A stretch of DNA of 64,000 bases from Castor canadensis (taxonomy: Eukaryota; Chordata; Mammalia; Rodentia; Castoridae): contig NC_133401.1 of the NCBI RefSeq assembly GCF_047511655.1, forward strand, positions 13,114,001 through 13,178,000, written 5' to 3'. Both the position numbers and the translations under genes were made by a program. Below the pieces are notes generated by a model that did not search any database, was not told where the DNA came from, and saw only the letters and a list, made by a program, of their open reading frames with translations. Every line of letters starts with the position of its first letter. Position 1 is the stretch's first letter. Of this stretch, positions 11,474-25,500 are shown piece after piece.

Positions 11474-14400
11474 CCACCCACCAGTAAAAGTGAATATTTA
11501 CAAATTATGCAAATCAGAGTTTCATTCCTTATTTCCCTAAGCTGTCCACCCCTTGGAGAGAGCAAAGGCCAGCAATTATTCACTCCATTCTTCTGTCTTT
11601 TTGGTGATCACCAGATGACCATTAGGAATAGTTTGTGGCAAGAACCATTTTGAATACCTCTCAGCAGTCACACTTCAACAAGCTAGGGCAGAACACAGCA
11701 CTCAGGCAAGGTTTTACCGAGAATTACCAAGACAACTTAGTGTATGTCAGATGCTAATACCGCAGTGCATCTGTTAGCCAGAATGGAGTGGAAAAATCAT
11801 CTGATTCAGTTTCTGTCTGGACCTATAGCAATGCACATTCTGAGGGCTGTGCTGATGCTGGGCACTTCAAAATATCAGTGACCCCAGAACCTTTTGTGCT
11901 ACAAAAAGTAGGACAGGGAATGGCTATGGAGAAAGAACTACTTTCATTGTGAGTAGGATAGAGGTAGACTCGGTGCAATCCACCATACAAAATATGTTGT
12001 GCTGAAACATAGGTCATACACAAAATCACACATATGTGTTTCTTCATCTGAGCTTCTGCAACTGGCTTTACAAATCCCAAAACTAAAAGGGAAACATTCT
12101 CTGTTCTCTTACACATCACAGTACACTTTCCCAAGAGTGCATTTCTCAGTGGTTTGTGACAGAGACTCCTTTCTGCAACCAAACTGATGGCCAAAGCATC
12201 AACAATTGAGATAGGGAAGCAAAATTACCAGAGAGAACCAGAAACACTAAAATGCAGGGTCCTTGATTCAAAGAACTATGCACTCAAACAAGAGAGTCTC
12301 AAGATGGCTCCAGGTCACAGTGCAGAGAATTTTCCAGAGTCAGACCACTATGTAGATTCCCAAACTATTGTCTGTGTTGGCCATATTTTTCTACTCCAAT
12401 GTTAGTTGTACTGAGACCCTCCCTTATTCCTATATACCACTGCCTTACAAATGCTGAGGAAATCTATTCATCTCTGTGCTCCAGTATCCAGAGTCTCTGC
12501 ATTTTTCTATGTCTCTGTTCACTCCTGAGATTCAGCATTCTTCCACAGTCACTTATCTAAATAAGCAGCTGCTGTACAGTTGCTTTGATTTTATCTCATG
12601 GAGAAGCATGAAGGTTATATGTGCATCCTATCCACAATTTTGAATTTCATGTGTTTGTATCTCTTATCCTCTCCAATTCTCAGGTTGTATCTATCTTTCT
12701 CCCAATAATTTCATCTCAGGAACTCCATCAGGGGTAGGATCTTCTCTCTGATTTCTGCCACTTGGGGAGTGACCAAGCAACTCAGGCACTTCTGCATTAC
12801 TACCCTTTGTGATTTTGGCATGGGCAAGCATAGCATAGAGCTGCATATCCAGGAGGAAGCAAGCTACCTCATGGCAATCTTTCAGGGCACAAGAGGTGAG
12901 CATTGGAGCCAGGACTGCTTAGTAAAGAGAAGGAAAATAACCAATGGAAGAAACCGCATGTTGTTGCACAGAATGTGGGTGAGGTTGGGAAAAGGCATCT
13001 GCACTGTCAGGTCTGGGATCTGGTGCTGGAAGTTCAGATCACCACTGTAGTGCCTTCCTGCAATTTTCAGATTGGCATCACACTATGCAGTTAACTCTTT
13101 CCCAGTTCCTTTCTCCTCCTGTCCCCAACATCCCTCACAGGTGCCTTTATTGATCCCACCTTCTACCTGAGCAAAGCAGTCTGCAATATTATGGCTTCAT
13201 TGTCTTTGGAGACCACCTTGATTATAAGGACAAAGAGTTCCTATCATTACTGAGAATGCTTGGAATCATGAAACTTATATCTTTATTCTCAGGCCAGGTA
13301 ATTTATTTAAGCTCGGATCTACCAGGCCCCTACCAGAAACTGACAACTAAGTCCCCATATTTAAAAGTATTCCAAGCTTCTATAGTCCTCCAAGAAGGTC
13401 CCTCAAACCAAACCCACTCTTGGATAACTGAACAGCTGCACCAGTACCTATGTTAGGCATGCCATATCCGTTTTCCAAGAACACGTAAATATCTCAAGAG
13501 ATAACTCCCAAATGGAAGTGAGATACATGTCCTCCCATCAGCTCTTTACATGCAGCAAGTGTTCCCCTCCCAATGTACTTTAATGTCTAACAGATGTTCC
13601 CTATTTATTCTTTCTGAGTGTCCAAATGTGTACAAGTGAACAACATAACCACTTGTGCAACTAATGCTACTAATGCAACTAATCCTGGCCATGGAAATCA
13701 TTTGAGCTCAGCACTCCTATACCAAATCAGCTCAATGGAAACTTTCCACCAGTGTTCCCTACTTATCCATACATGAACATCTGGATAGATACTACAACCA
13801 AAATAACTGAAGATAAAAATATCTGGATAGGTTGTTCACCGAACATCCAATTAATGTCTCCAACTTATCCCTTTTCCTTACTTTCCAGAGGTGGCCTCTA
13901 TTCAGTTCACCTGGAAACTAATCACATGAATAACTATTAACCCCAAGTTAACAACTGACCCTCAGTCTCACTCTAATGCCTGAAAACCCATAAAATATCC
14001 CCAATTTTAATCCAGTTAATATATAGACAGCCAAATACAATGTAGCCCACTTGAGATCATAGCACCTAATAGGTGATGCCCTTGTAGCTGAACCAGAATA
14101 GCTCAGTAGTATATCCTCACCTGAATGACTGAAACTTGAATATGTATCCCAATCCATTTCACTTAAATCTTGAATAATATTCCTTATACTTAACCCCCAT
14201 TTATAATTGCATGTATAGTGCCACCAACCCTACCTAAAACCTAGACATGTGAACAAGAATATTGAACTTGCTGTATTAATTGCCTTGAGAGAGAACATGC
14301 TGCCATTAATTGCTACCTGACAACTGTCTTTCTTCATGTACTCTCTCCCCACTCCCAGCTCGGTGAGATATTCTATTTAGTGATGAAGCACCTGCCAGGA

Positions 14401-16755
14401 CCAAAGCAATAGGCCTTTAATAACCTGCTGGGGCTGAAGAACTTCATAACCAAGAGGGTGGAGCAGAACCAGTGCACCCTGGATCCCAATTTGCCATGTG
14501 ATTTCTTTGACTCCTTTCTCATTTGCATGCAGGAAGTTCACCCATCAGCCAACATGGGAGCCCCAAATCAAGGCTCAGGGAAATTTACCATTGAAGAGTA
14601 GAAAATAGAGGCTAAATCAACTTGGTTTCTATCATAATAATCTCCACTAGCCCAATCATAATTAACCATCTAATGAACCGTTATTGAGGGGAGGACATGG
14701 ACAAGCCAATGAGTATACCAACCAATGCTCAGTATTACCTTCTGTGGGGCAACATTTTAAGTGTTTAAACTTTTTCATCTATTAACACCCACTACAGTTT
14801 GGGAACAAGGTTCTAAAATTACCCAATACCCAAAGAGGATATGGCATTCCAATGAGGGTAAATGACTTTGTTGAGGTCACACAGCAAGGAAGTGGATCCT
14901 GGGTCATACCCATGTCTCTCTGTCTCTAAGGCTGATGCGTTATGTTATCATGCTCTCTAATCTTCACTACTCTGGTTATCAGACAGATACCTGTATAAAT
15001 AGGACTAAGTTGTTGTTGGGGGGATGAGCAATTCCTTCCCCACCTGCATGACAGTCTCCCTTCTGTGCAGAAAGAGAATGGGGCTATAAGCAGTCTAAAT
15101 TCAAAAGATCAAGAGAAGGGATACCTCTATAGGAATCTTTGAGAATTGCAGAAGGAATAAGATACTTTCATTAACTAATTCTGTATCTGTGTCTCAAAAA
15201 AATCTGTCTCTTTCTCTGACATACTGCATCTTGACATCTCTGTCTTTACCACAGTCTCTCCCTTTCCCTCTGTTGTTAAATATGCTTACCATTGAAAAAG
15301 TGACAACTGAATTGAATTAAAAGGAAAAAATGAGGGAGGAACATTTCAAGCAGAGTCTAAGCCAGAATAAAGGGCTAGGAACTGCAGAGGGTCTGGCAGA
15401 CATAGGGTCCATCTTCCCTTCTGAGATCTGGAACTAGGATACGGTCAAGGAAAAACCCAGAAGGGCTACAGAGGAATGTGTATGGGGTCATTATTTCCCA
15501 TGAAAATAATACATCAGGGTATTAAAAGCTATTCCCCCAATTTCCTGACTCAGTGTATGTGAACCTCCCAAAGACTCCATTCTTCTGCATCTTTAGGCCT
15601 GAGCTGCTTATTCACAAACCTCCTGTCTTAGGAGATTTAAGTTCTGTTATACTCAGACATCCTGCTTCAGAGAATATGAATTCTCTTGACCTCAAATTTC
15701 CTGCTTCAGGAAACACTACCCATATGTCCCCAAATCTTTCAGTCTCATGGACACTAATATAGAAGCTCTTCCCAAAGAGGATCCCAATTCCCATGACTCT
15801 CAATTTTCCTAACCCAGGCTCTCTAATTCACTTAACAACCCTGTGCTTTCCACACTTATTCTTCAACTGCCTTGCTAAACCTCCCTCCTCTTCATTACTA
15901 GGGCACTGATGTTTTCATTATGCTGTGCTCCATGTTGACAGACCCAAATTTCTTAGCTTCAGAGATTTCAACCCCCAGTACTTCCTAGATGAGAAGGGGA
16001 AGTTTAAGAAGAGTAAAACTTTTGTGCTTATTCCATTGGTAAGTGACCAGTGTTTGCTGTCACACCACTGCTCACACCAATAAGGGTAGCTCATCCTAGC
16101 TCCCCTCTCTGAGAGCTTGTATCTTTCTCCAGTGTGGAGGCTCAGGATAAAATTTACCCTTTGACTAACAAGGTACAACATCCATATCTCCCAAGCACCA
16201 AATATTTGTACTCATGCCAAAGAGGGAGGAAGAGATCTAATCCCTCCCAGAGATGAGGGAAATCAAGCAACAGACTCAGTCAGAAATCTTTTCCAAATGT
16301 TAGAGAGGATTTAACAGCACAGCAGCCACATGTGAAAGTGTATTTGGTGGGAGGAGAATGCAAACTTTTCATTGTTCCAGACTGGCATGGATCACCCCAC
16401 ATTATGCACCAGAGAAAGTAAGAATCAGTTAGGATTAGTGTCTTCCCTAAAGGTGTCTCAGTCCACAGTACTGCCACCCTTTCTCCCTTGGAGAATGTGG
16501 CTGGAGGCTTGGTATTGTAGCATGGCAGCAATGAGAGTTATTTTCATCTTTGGCCTCTCTCCTCTCCTCTTCAGGAAAGTGGCCCTTTATAGGAGAAAGT
16601 TTGGCTAAAATGGAAGTCATTCTAATGCAACCATCTTGCAGAACTTCTGAGACCTCAAGTTCCCTCATATACCACTAGACATTGACATGTCTTCAAAGTC
16701 CATGGGCTTTATGAGGATCTCACAAAACTACACCTTGAGCTTCCTGCCTCACTGA

Positions 16756-18950
16756 ACTGGTATTTAGCCAAGGCCAGGTGAGTGGGTGGGGTGAAGGGGA
16801 ATGCAGGGATCAGAATGAGTAGTGGGAGTGATGAGACTATTGCAAAGGGTGGAAAATAGTTTGAAGAGGGAGAAAAAACAAAACAGTATGGTCACTTCCC
16901 TAAGATCCTTCGAAGCTGGTTGGAAGTCAAGGGAAATTTTATACTGTTCTGTGAACAGTAGCAATAATGAAAACAGCTGTTATTCACTGAGAAAGAATTC
17001 TGTCAGCTCTGTGCTAAAAGCATCCTATTATCACAATTAATGTTCACAAAAGCATGCAAATGGGAAGATTCTTCATGCTCATTTTACAGATGAGTGGCAT
17101 GCTAGGCTGACAAAGTTTTAGTCCCTATTTGAGGTGTCACAGAACCTATTCGCCAATCAAGTTCTTAAACACAGATCTGTGTTCTCAGGCCTTTGAGAAA
17201 ACTCTAAAACATTACCCCTTCCTCCAAGAAAACAACAAAAACAACTTAGTATTCTGTCATACAACCTCAACTGCCCTGTGTAAGAGTATTTCTGCAACCC
17301 CATTTGGCAGCTGACCTGGCTTCACCATTCATTTGCTCTCATTGTTACCTTAAAAGGTATACCTTGCTTCATAGGGCATCACAGTGTCTGGGTAACAATA
17401 ATCAGAATGTATACTGATATGTTTTAGGGAAAAATATTTTCAGATAAGGGAAGGAAACCAAAAGATTACCACATAGCCATGACTGTGTATACCTAATCAC
17501 AAATGTGCATGCAAGTGTACAATTGCATGTTCTGTTCAAGGTATGCATGAACAGGCATTCTGCCATGTATTCCTAAAGACAAGGCTCTTTGTAATTGATC
17601 TGAAGTCAGCTGGTAGATCCAGCTATAGGTTTCACAATCACCTGGCTTACTGTCATTCTCTGAGAAGTGAGGAGCTTGAGAACAGTGCAATCCGATCACC
17701 TTTATACATCATCCTGGAATCACAATAGTTCTTAAAGTCAATGCCATATGCAGACACTAACTGACCCCTACACAAAATGACAGCAACTTGCCCTGTTTTA
17801 AGGACTGTAATTGAGGTCAAGCATAGAGATATGTAGTTCCTATATCTCTGCATTTTTAATAACAGGCTATAAATCTCTTCTTGGTTAATTTCAGTTATCT
17901 ATGACTTAGAAGTGGAATACAGGGTGCTTCCTGCTCACTAATGTAGAGATAAGGATGAAACAATAGAGTCATATCCTTTATTATAACAATCCAGCATCAG
18001 AGTCAAACCACATCATCCATGTACATGACTGCTTAAGAGGTTTTGAAAAATTCCACTCTGGAAATTTTAGAATTCTGAAGTAACAAAACTTTTCAATGAT
18101 AAGCCTGGTGGATATAAAATAAAAAAATCTTGCAATGTCTTGTTGACAAACCTGTGTACTCAGTATTCTTGGTTCACTGATGCCTGGAACTCTGGGTTCT
18201 CACATGTTTTAGAGGCTGCTGTGTATCATTTCTGGTAATTGCATTCCTCTATGAAAGGAAATGGTGATCTTACAAGTTCAATGTTCCACTAGAAAGAATC
18301 ATAACAGGAAGAAGGGACTGGATCTAGCCTTGTTATGTAATGAGGCACAACTCTAGAGGAAGGCATAGTGGCTAATGTTGCTTTATCCTGTAAGGAGTTC
18401 AGAAAAGAGGACTAGAACAAGAATAAGTTCTCATAATCCACAAAGCAGGAATTCACTAAGTTATTACCAAAAGTGTGGAGAAAGTCACATTCTACTCCCC
18501 TTCCCCCATACACAATTCAAAACCTCCAAATAAGACCCTCTCAGCTCTGGGGTGCTGGCAAATTCCCAAAAGTACTATGACTTGATGGGAAACAGAGTCC
18601 TAGATTCTGACCCAATTTTGGTGCCCACTTTTTGGGTCTTCTTGAGCCTTTCTCTTGCCTCAATTCTCACTTGAGTTCTTACTTACAGAAGTGATGTGAA
18701 GGTTGAAACATATCCCAGTGCTGGAGAGTCTAAAATCTCAATGACTACAGGTATGAGAGGATGGTCTACAATGATGCTTCTGGAGAAAATTATACTTCAC
18801 AATCATATTCCATCAAGTTAAAGGTTCATAAAATAAAATTGTGCATGTGTGTACATGCATGTTCATGTGTACACACACACACTTGCTTGTTCTCACAGTG
18901 ATGAAGGCAACACAGTTTAATGGCCTCAATATTTTCAACAAAGGTACCAA
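16756..18950. other. 3' flank of copy A, then spacer without a gene
   Basis: From the stop codon to about 17870 this is homologous to the 3' flank of copy C (62364-63560); for example 'aacagctgttattcactgag' here pairs with 'aacagctattattcactgag' at 62646. The AATAAA that follows the copy C stop is degraded to AATAAT/AATGAA here (about 16962). From about 17900 to 18950 I see no gene or recognised repeat apart from a short CA run near 18870. Confidence 0.7.
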
Positions 18951-18954
18951 AACC

Positions 18955-20145
18955 ATATGTTGAAGAAAAGGCAATCTATTTTAACAGTGATCCTGAGAAA
19001 ACTGGATAACTACATGTAAAAGCCTGAACATATGTATGTATCTCTCACCTTGTACAAAAATCAATACAAAATATTTCAAATATCTAAATGTATGACCCGA
19101 AACTTTGAAATTACTATAGGAAAACATAGGCATAGGTAACAACTTTCTTAATAGGACTCCAATAGCTCAGAAAATAAAGACAAAAATTGACAAATGGGAT
19201 TTCATAAAATTGATATGCATCTTCACAGCAAATGAAACACTTACCAAATCAAGAGTCAGCCTCCAGAATGAGAGGAAATCTTTGTCATTCATTTATCTGA
19301 CAAGGGATTGACAACTAGAATATATAAAGAGCTCAAAAATTAAACTCCAAAAGAATAAATAATCTAATTAATAAGTGGGCAAATGTAGTGAACAGAGAGT
19401 GTTAAAAGAAATACAAATGGCCAATAAATACATTAAAAATGTTCAACTTCCTTAGCCACAAAGGAAAGGCATACCAAAACTACATTGAGATTCCATCTCA
19501 CTCCAGTCAGAATGGCTCTCAATAAGAGCAAACAGTAAATTCTCTTAAGGTACGTGGCAAAAGAAATTCATACTCTCTTTGTAGGAATGTAAATTTGTAG
19601 AGTCACTATAATAATTAGTATGAAACGTCCTCAAACAACTAAAATAGAAATGCCATAGATACTGCTATACCACTCCTGGGTATATATCTAAAGGAATATA
19701 ATTCAGCATATATTTAAGTCAATGCCACACCCATATTTACTGAAGCATTATTAAAAATAGGAAGAAATGTAATCAGCCTAGGTGTCCTGCAACAGAAAAA
19801 TGGATAAAGAAAATGTGACCAAATACACATTGGAGTATTTTCAGCCCAAAGAAGAATGGAATTGTGTTTTTTGCAATGAAATGAATATAATTGGAGATTA
19901 TCATAGTAAGCAAAATAAGCCACACTTGGCAAAAAAAATCACATGCTTTCTCTCATATTGATCTAAATAGTATCACATGAATGTGAAAGGAGACTATGGG
20001 AAGGGGCCTAAGAAAAAGTACAGGGGCTTGGAAATAGAAAAGAGTAACAGGTTAAATTTGATCAAACATCAATGTAAGCATATAGGGAAGTACCACAATG
20101 ATGCCTTTTTGTACAGTTAGTATACACTAATAAAAAATGAGGTAG
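18955..20145 (+). mobile_element. Old sense L1 3' part (ORF2 C-terminus and 3' UTR)
   Basis: L1 wording is recognisable throughout: 'caaagacaaaaattgacaaa', 'ctcaaaaattaaactccaaa', 'attccatctcactccagtca', 'actcctgggtatatatctaa', and 3' UTR text ending 'tagtatacactaataaaaaa'. Frames are broken everywhere. It is of an older type than the element at 20943, because it shares 3' UTR wording with the decayed copies at 1-1665 and 61380-62090 and lacks the G-rich 3' UTR. Confidence 0.8.
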
Positions 20146-20928
20146 GATTGGGTATCTGCTATTTGCCAACCTAGTTTCCTAGGTTTGGCAGAGCACTCTA
20201 CATTAACCTGGGAGGCTGAAAAAGACAAGTGTATTGTTTTATATATTGAAGAAGAAGAATCTAGATTCAAGCTGTCTATAAAGCTACTGAATTTGTAACA
20301 CAAACAGAAATCCTTCCTAGCCTCTTGGTAGCTTCTGGTGGATTGCTGGAATCATTGCAATACTTTTCAGACATTTTGGTTTACAGGTATAACCTACTCC
20401 AGAATGATTGCATTTGAACTACATCTAAAATAACCCTATTTCCAAAATAATGCACTAGGAGCTAGGAATTGAATATACATATTTTAGGGGATGTATTTCA
20501 AATCATTACAACCCTATGCATGAACTCATTGAACCTTATACTTCACACCATCGAGCTAGTCTATTCTGACTCCACGTTAAGTGAGGATTTAATTAATCAG
20601 CCCCAAGTCACACTGCTAGGACTTGACAATGAGTTGAGCTGATGCAAGAAAATTGGATTTCAGTGTGCCTCTCTTGAGCTTTCCCACACAAATCAAATGG
20701 AGCCACTGCTCTAGAGTAATTCTGGGAAAATGGACAACTTTAAGGAGAACTTTTCTTTAGTAAAGAGGAAATTTACATTAGATCACCTCTGACTTAAATT
20801 CCTCATGTTCAACTTGTGACTGTTTCCAGGACTCATGTTATTCAATGCAGAAACCACCAAATAATGACAGAACAGGAGAATAGCCACATGAAAAAAAATG
20901 ACTCAAGACAAAGACCCTAATGCTCACA
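20146..20928. other. Non-coding spacer, right end is old L1
   Basis: No gene is visible. The last ~100 bp before 20929 appears to belong to an older sense L1 that resumes at 26722, so the young L1 at 20943 is nested in it. The rest is unassigned. Confidence 0.5.
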
Positions 20929-20942
20929 TAAAAATTCAATGG
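20929..20942 (+). repeat. Left target-site duplication of the L1 at 20943
   Basis: The 14 bp TAAAAATTCAATGG is repeated exactly at 26708-26721, on the other side of the L1. Confidence 0.9.
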
Positions 20943-21111
20943 AGGGTGGGGGGATTCCAAGATGGTGACTAGAAGGAGGAAGCAGAAAGCATGCTTCCTA
21001 AAGTAAAATCTTAGAGAGACTCTGGATATATGCCTGGCAGGAAAATCCACCGAGAAGAGGCAAAACTCTGACTCTTCCACACCCCCAGTCCACGCATAGC
21101 ATCCCCACTCC

Positions 21112-22519
21112 ATGATAAACAGAGAAACCAGGAGGACTCCCGTGTCGCCAGATGCCAGCTCCAAGATTGCTTGGGAAGATGCAGACCATGAGAAATCACC
21201 ATTGTTATTATTACAAGCTAGACAATACAGAATTACACACAGTACAGGGACAGTAACAATAGCAAGGGCAATGATGGAAAGATGTAAAAAAGAGAAAAAC
21301 CACTTTCCCCCCAATAATAAATCAGTACAGGAACCAGAGGGAAATGAAGAAAACAGATACCCAGATCCAAACTCCAACAAAACTAAGATAAACTATGCCA
21401 AAGAACCCAATGAAACCCACAAGAACAACCTGAAAGAAGAAATCCTGCAAGTAATCAATGAGAATTTTATAGAGATTTTTATAGAGATGACACTGGATAT
21501 GGTTAACCAAAATGTACAGGAGGTACTCAAGAAATCCCAAGACAACAAAAATAGAGAATTTGAGAAAGCACAAGAAGAAATAAAAGAAACTATGGAAGTA
21601 CTGTAAAAACACCAAAGTGAAACAAAGAATATGATAAATAAAGAGATAAATAAACTCAGATAGAAAATAGACAACATCAAAGAGGAAAATATTCAGGATA
21701 TAGAAAACCCCAGAAAGAAGAATGAAACAGAAATGCAAAACAAAATGGAAGGCCAATACAGCACAATAGAACAAGCAGAAGACAGAATCTCAGAACTCAA
21801 AGGCAAAGTGGTAATTAAAGGAAAAACTGAAGAACTATTAAACAACTCAAGACCTGTGAAAATAAAATGCAAGAACTTACAGACTCCATCAAAAGACCAA
21901 ACCTGAGAATCATGGGCATTGAAGAAAGAGAAGAGGTGCAAACAAAAGGAATGCATAATATATTCAAAAAACAATAACAGAAAATTTCCCAAATCTAAAG
22001 AAATCTATTCCCATACAGCTGCAGGAAGCCTCCACAACACCAAACAGACCTTACCAAAATAGAACAACCCCATGGCATATTATCATTAAAACAACAAGTT
22101 CAGAGACTAGAGAAAGAATATTGAAGGCTGCAAGAGAGAAAAAACAAATAACATACAAAGGTAAACCCATCAAAATCACAGCAGACTTCTCAACAGAAAC
22201 ATTAAAAGCAAGAAGAGCTTGGGGTAAGATCTTCTGGGCACTGAATGAAAATAGCTTCAACCCCAGGATACTCTACCCAGCAAAACTATCACTCAAAATA
22301 GATGGAGCAATAAAAGTGTTCCATGATAAGCAGAAACTAAAACAATATATGACCACAAAGCCACCACTACAAAAGATTCTTCAAGGGATTCTGCACACAG
22401 AAAATAAAACCCAACATAACCATGAAAGGGCAGGGACAGCACCAAACCACAGGAAAAGAAAAAGCAAGAAAGTAGAGAGTAACCTCAACTTAGGTACACA
22501 CAATCAAATCTTCAAATAA
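21112..22519 (+). pseudogene. L1 ORF1 (RNA-binding chaperone), disrupted
   Basis: ORF1p coats L1 RNA as a trimer. The 164-codon open segment 21112-21603 has a Lys/Glu/Asn-rich, coiled-coil-like composition and ends at a TAA (21604). After more stops and frame changes a second open segment, 22121-22516, carries the conserved C-terminal domain, recognisable by a 'YKGKPIKITADFSTETLKAR' stretch and by 'FNPRILYPAKLS'. The middle (RRM-like) part is spread over more than one frame. The start used by the active ancestor may lie slightly upstream or downstream of 21112. Confidence 0.85.
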
Positions 22520-22531
22520 CTAAGACTTTAA

Positions 22532-25500
22532 ATGACAGGAATCACCACATACCTATCAATACTAACACTTAATGTTAACAGACTTAATTCCCCTATCAAA
22601 AAGCATCATGTGACAAACTGGATTAAAAAGGAAGATCCAACAATTTGTTGCTTACAGGAGACCCATCTCACTGACAGAAATAAACATAGGCTTAAGATTA
22701 AAGGCTGGAAGAAGATTTACCAAGCCAATGGCTCCCGAAAACAGGCAGGAGTAGCAATACTTATCTCTGACAAAGTAGACTTCAAACTTACAATGATCAG
22801 ATGACATAAAGAAAGACATTCCATACTAATAAAAGGGGAAATAGACCAAAAGGAAATATCAATTATCAACCTATATGCACCCAATGTCAATGCACCCAAT
22901 TTCATCAAACATACCCTGAAAGACTAAAAGCATATATTAACTCCAACACAGTGGTTGTGGGAGATTTTAACACCCCACTATCACCAGTAGATAGGTCATC
23001 CAAACAAAAAATCAGTAAAGAAATCCAAGATCTAAAACATACCATAGATCAAATGGACCTAGTTGATGTCTACAGAACATTTCACCCAACTTCTACACAA
23101 TATACATTCTTCTCAGCAGCTCACAGAAACTTTTCCAAAATAGATCGTATCCTAGGGCACAAAGCAAGCCTCAGCAAATATAAGAAAATAGAAATTATAC
23201 CATGCATTCTATCTTATCACAATGCAATAAAACTAGAACTCAACAACAAAAATAAAGACAAAAAACATGCAAACAGCTGGAAACTGAATAACTTATTGCT
23301 TAATGAACAATGGATCATTGATGAAATAAAAGAGGAAATTAAAAGGTTACTGGAAGTCAATGAAAATGAAAACACAACCTACCGGAACCTATGGGACACA
23401 GCAAAGGCAGTCCTGAGAGGAAAGTTTATAGCCATGAGTGCATATATTAAAAAGACTGAAAGATCTCAAATCAATGACCTAGTGATATATCTCAACTCCT
23501 AGTAAAACAAGAACAAGCAAATCCCAAAACAAATAGGAGAGAAATAATAAAAATAACAGCTGAAATCAATGAAATAGAAACCAAAAAATCCATACAAAGA
23601 ATTAATGAAACAAAAAGTTGGTTCTTTGAAAAAATAAACAAGATTGACAGACCCCTGGCAAACCTGACTAAAATGAGGAGAGAAAAAAACCCAAATTAGT
23701 AGAATCAGGAATGCAAAAGGGGAGATAACAACAAACACTGTGGAAATCCAGGAAATCATCAGAGACTACTTCAAGAACCTATATTCAAATAAATTTGAAA
23801 ATCTTAAAGAAATGGACAGTTTTCTAGATGCATATGATCATCCAAAATTGAACCAAGAGGATATTAATCACCTGAATAGATCTATAACACAAAATGAAAT
23901 TGAAGCATCAATCAAGAGTCTCCCCAAAAAGAAAAGTCCAGGACCTGATGGATGCTCTGCAAAATTCTATCAGACCTTTAAAGAAGAACTGATACTAACC
24001 CTCCTTAAACTGTTCCATGAAATAGAAAGGGAAGGAAAACTGCCTAACACATTTTATGAAGCCAGTATTACACTTATCCCAAAACCAAGCAAAGACACCT
24101 CCAAAAAGGAGAACTATAGGCCAATCTCCTTAATGAACATTGATGCAAAAATATTCAATAAAATAATGGCAAACTGAATACAACAACACATCAAAAAGAT
24201 CATTCACCACAACCAAGTAGACTTCATCCCAGGAATGCAGGGGTGGTTCAACATATGAAAATCAATGAACATAATAAACCACATTAACAGAAGCAAAGAC
24301 AAAAGCCTCTTGATCATCTCAATAGATGCAGAAAAAGCCTTTGATAAGATCCAACACCATTTCATGATAAAAGCTCTAAGAAAACTAAAAATAGAAGGAA
24401 AGTACCTCAACATTATAAAAGCTATATATGACAAACCTACAGCCAGCATTATACTTAACGGAGAAAAACTGAAACCATTCCCTCTAAAATCAGGAACCAG
24501 ACAAGGATGCCCACTATCTCCACTCCTATTCAACATAGTACTGGAATTCCTAGCCAGAGCAATTAGGCAAGAAGAAGGAATAAAAGGAATACAAATAGGT
24601 AAAGAAACTGTTAAAATATCCCTATTTGCATACAATATGATCCTATACATTAAAGACCCATAAAACTCTACTCAAAAGCTCCTAGGTACCATCAACAGCT
24701 ATAGCAAGGTAGCAGGATATAAAATCAACATGGAAAAATCATTAGCATTTCTATACACTAATAATGAACAAACTGAGAAAGAATGTATGAAAACAATTCC
24801 ACTTACAATAGCCTCAAAAAATCAAATACCTAGGTATAAACTTAACAAAGGATGTGAATGACCTCTACAAGGAAAACTATAAACTTCTGAAGAAAGAGAT
24901 TGAGGAACACTATCAAAAGTGGAGAGATCTCCCATGCTCATGGATTGGTAGAATCAACATAGTAAAAATTTCTATACTCCCAAAAGTAATCTACATGTTT
25001 AATGCAATTCCCATCAAAATCCCAATGACATTCATCAAAGAGATTGAAAAATCTACCGTTACATTTATATGGAAACACAAGAGGCCACGAATAGCCAAGG
25101 CAATACTCAGTCAAAAGAACAATGCTGGAGGTATCACAATACCCGACTTCAAACTATATTACAAAGCAATAGCAATAAAAACAGCATGGTACTGGCACAA
25201 AAACAGACATGAAGACCAGTGGAACAGAATAGAGGATCCAGATATAAAGCTACTCAACTATAACCAACTTATCTTTGACAAAGGTGTTAAAAATATATGA
25301 TGGAGAAGACACAGCTTCAACAAAAACTGCTGGGAAAACTCATTAACAGTCTGCAAAAAAAACTGAAACTAGATCCATGTTTATCACTCTATACCAATAT
25401 TAACTCAAAATGGATCAAGGACCTTAATATCAGACCCCAACCTCTAAAGCTGTTACAGGAAAGAGTAGGAAGTACTTTGGAACTAATAGATATAGGCAAA

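Larger units (their letters stand above)
4174..16755 (+). pseudogene. Cytochrome P450 2A pseudogene (copy A), seven of nine exons
   Basis: Exon relics found by comparison with copy C: exon 1 4174-4352, exon 2 4627-4793, exon 3 12746-12895, exon 4 13141-13297, exon 5 14359-14535, exon 8 15902-16038, exon 9 16575-16755. Exons 6 and 7 are missing: homology jumps from intron 5 to intron 7 near 15480-15530. Lesions: a TGA at codon 30 (4261-4263); a 1-base loss late in exon 1; the intron 1 donor changed from GT to AT at 4353; a frame-shifted exon 2; no AG at the exon 3 acceptor; 1-base and 3-base losses in exon 4; a TAG in exon 5 (14410-14412); a shortened exon 8; and the haem ligand codon TGT changed to TTT in exon 9. 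Some parts remain in frame and close to copy C, such as the end of exon 3 (a QEEAS stretch) and the GKFKK-like stretch of exon 8. Intron 2 has been enlarged by L1 and LTR insertions. In life a CYP2A enzyme is an ER-membrane monooxygenase; this copy cannot make one. Confidence 0.95.

Noticed and set aside
20838..21774. Minus-strand frames of 150-180 codons with membrane-like composition
   Set aside because: They are shadows opposite the sense L1 5' UTR and ORF1.
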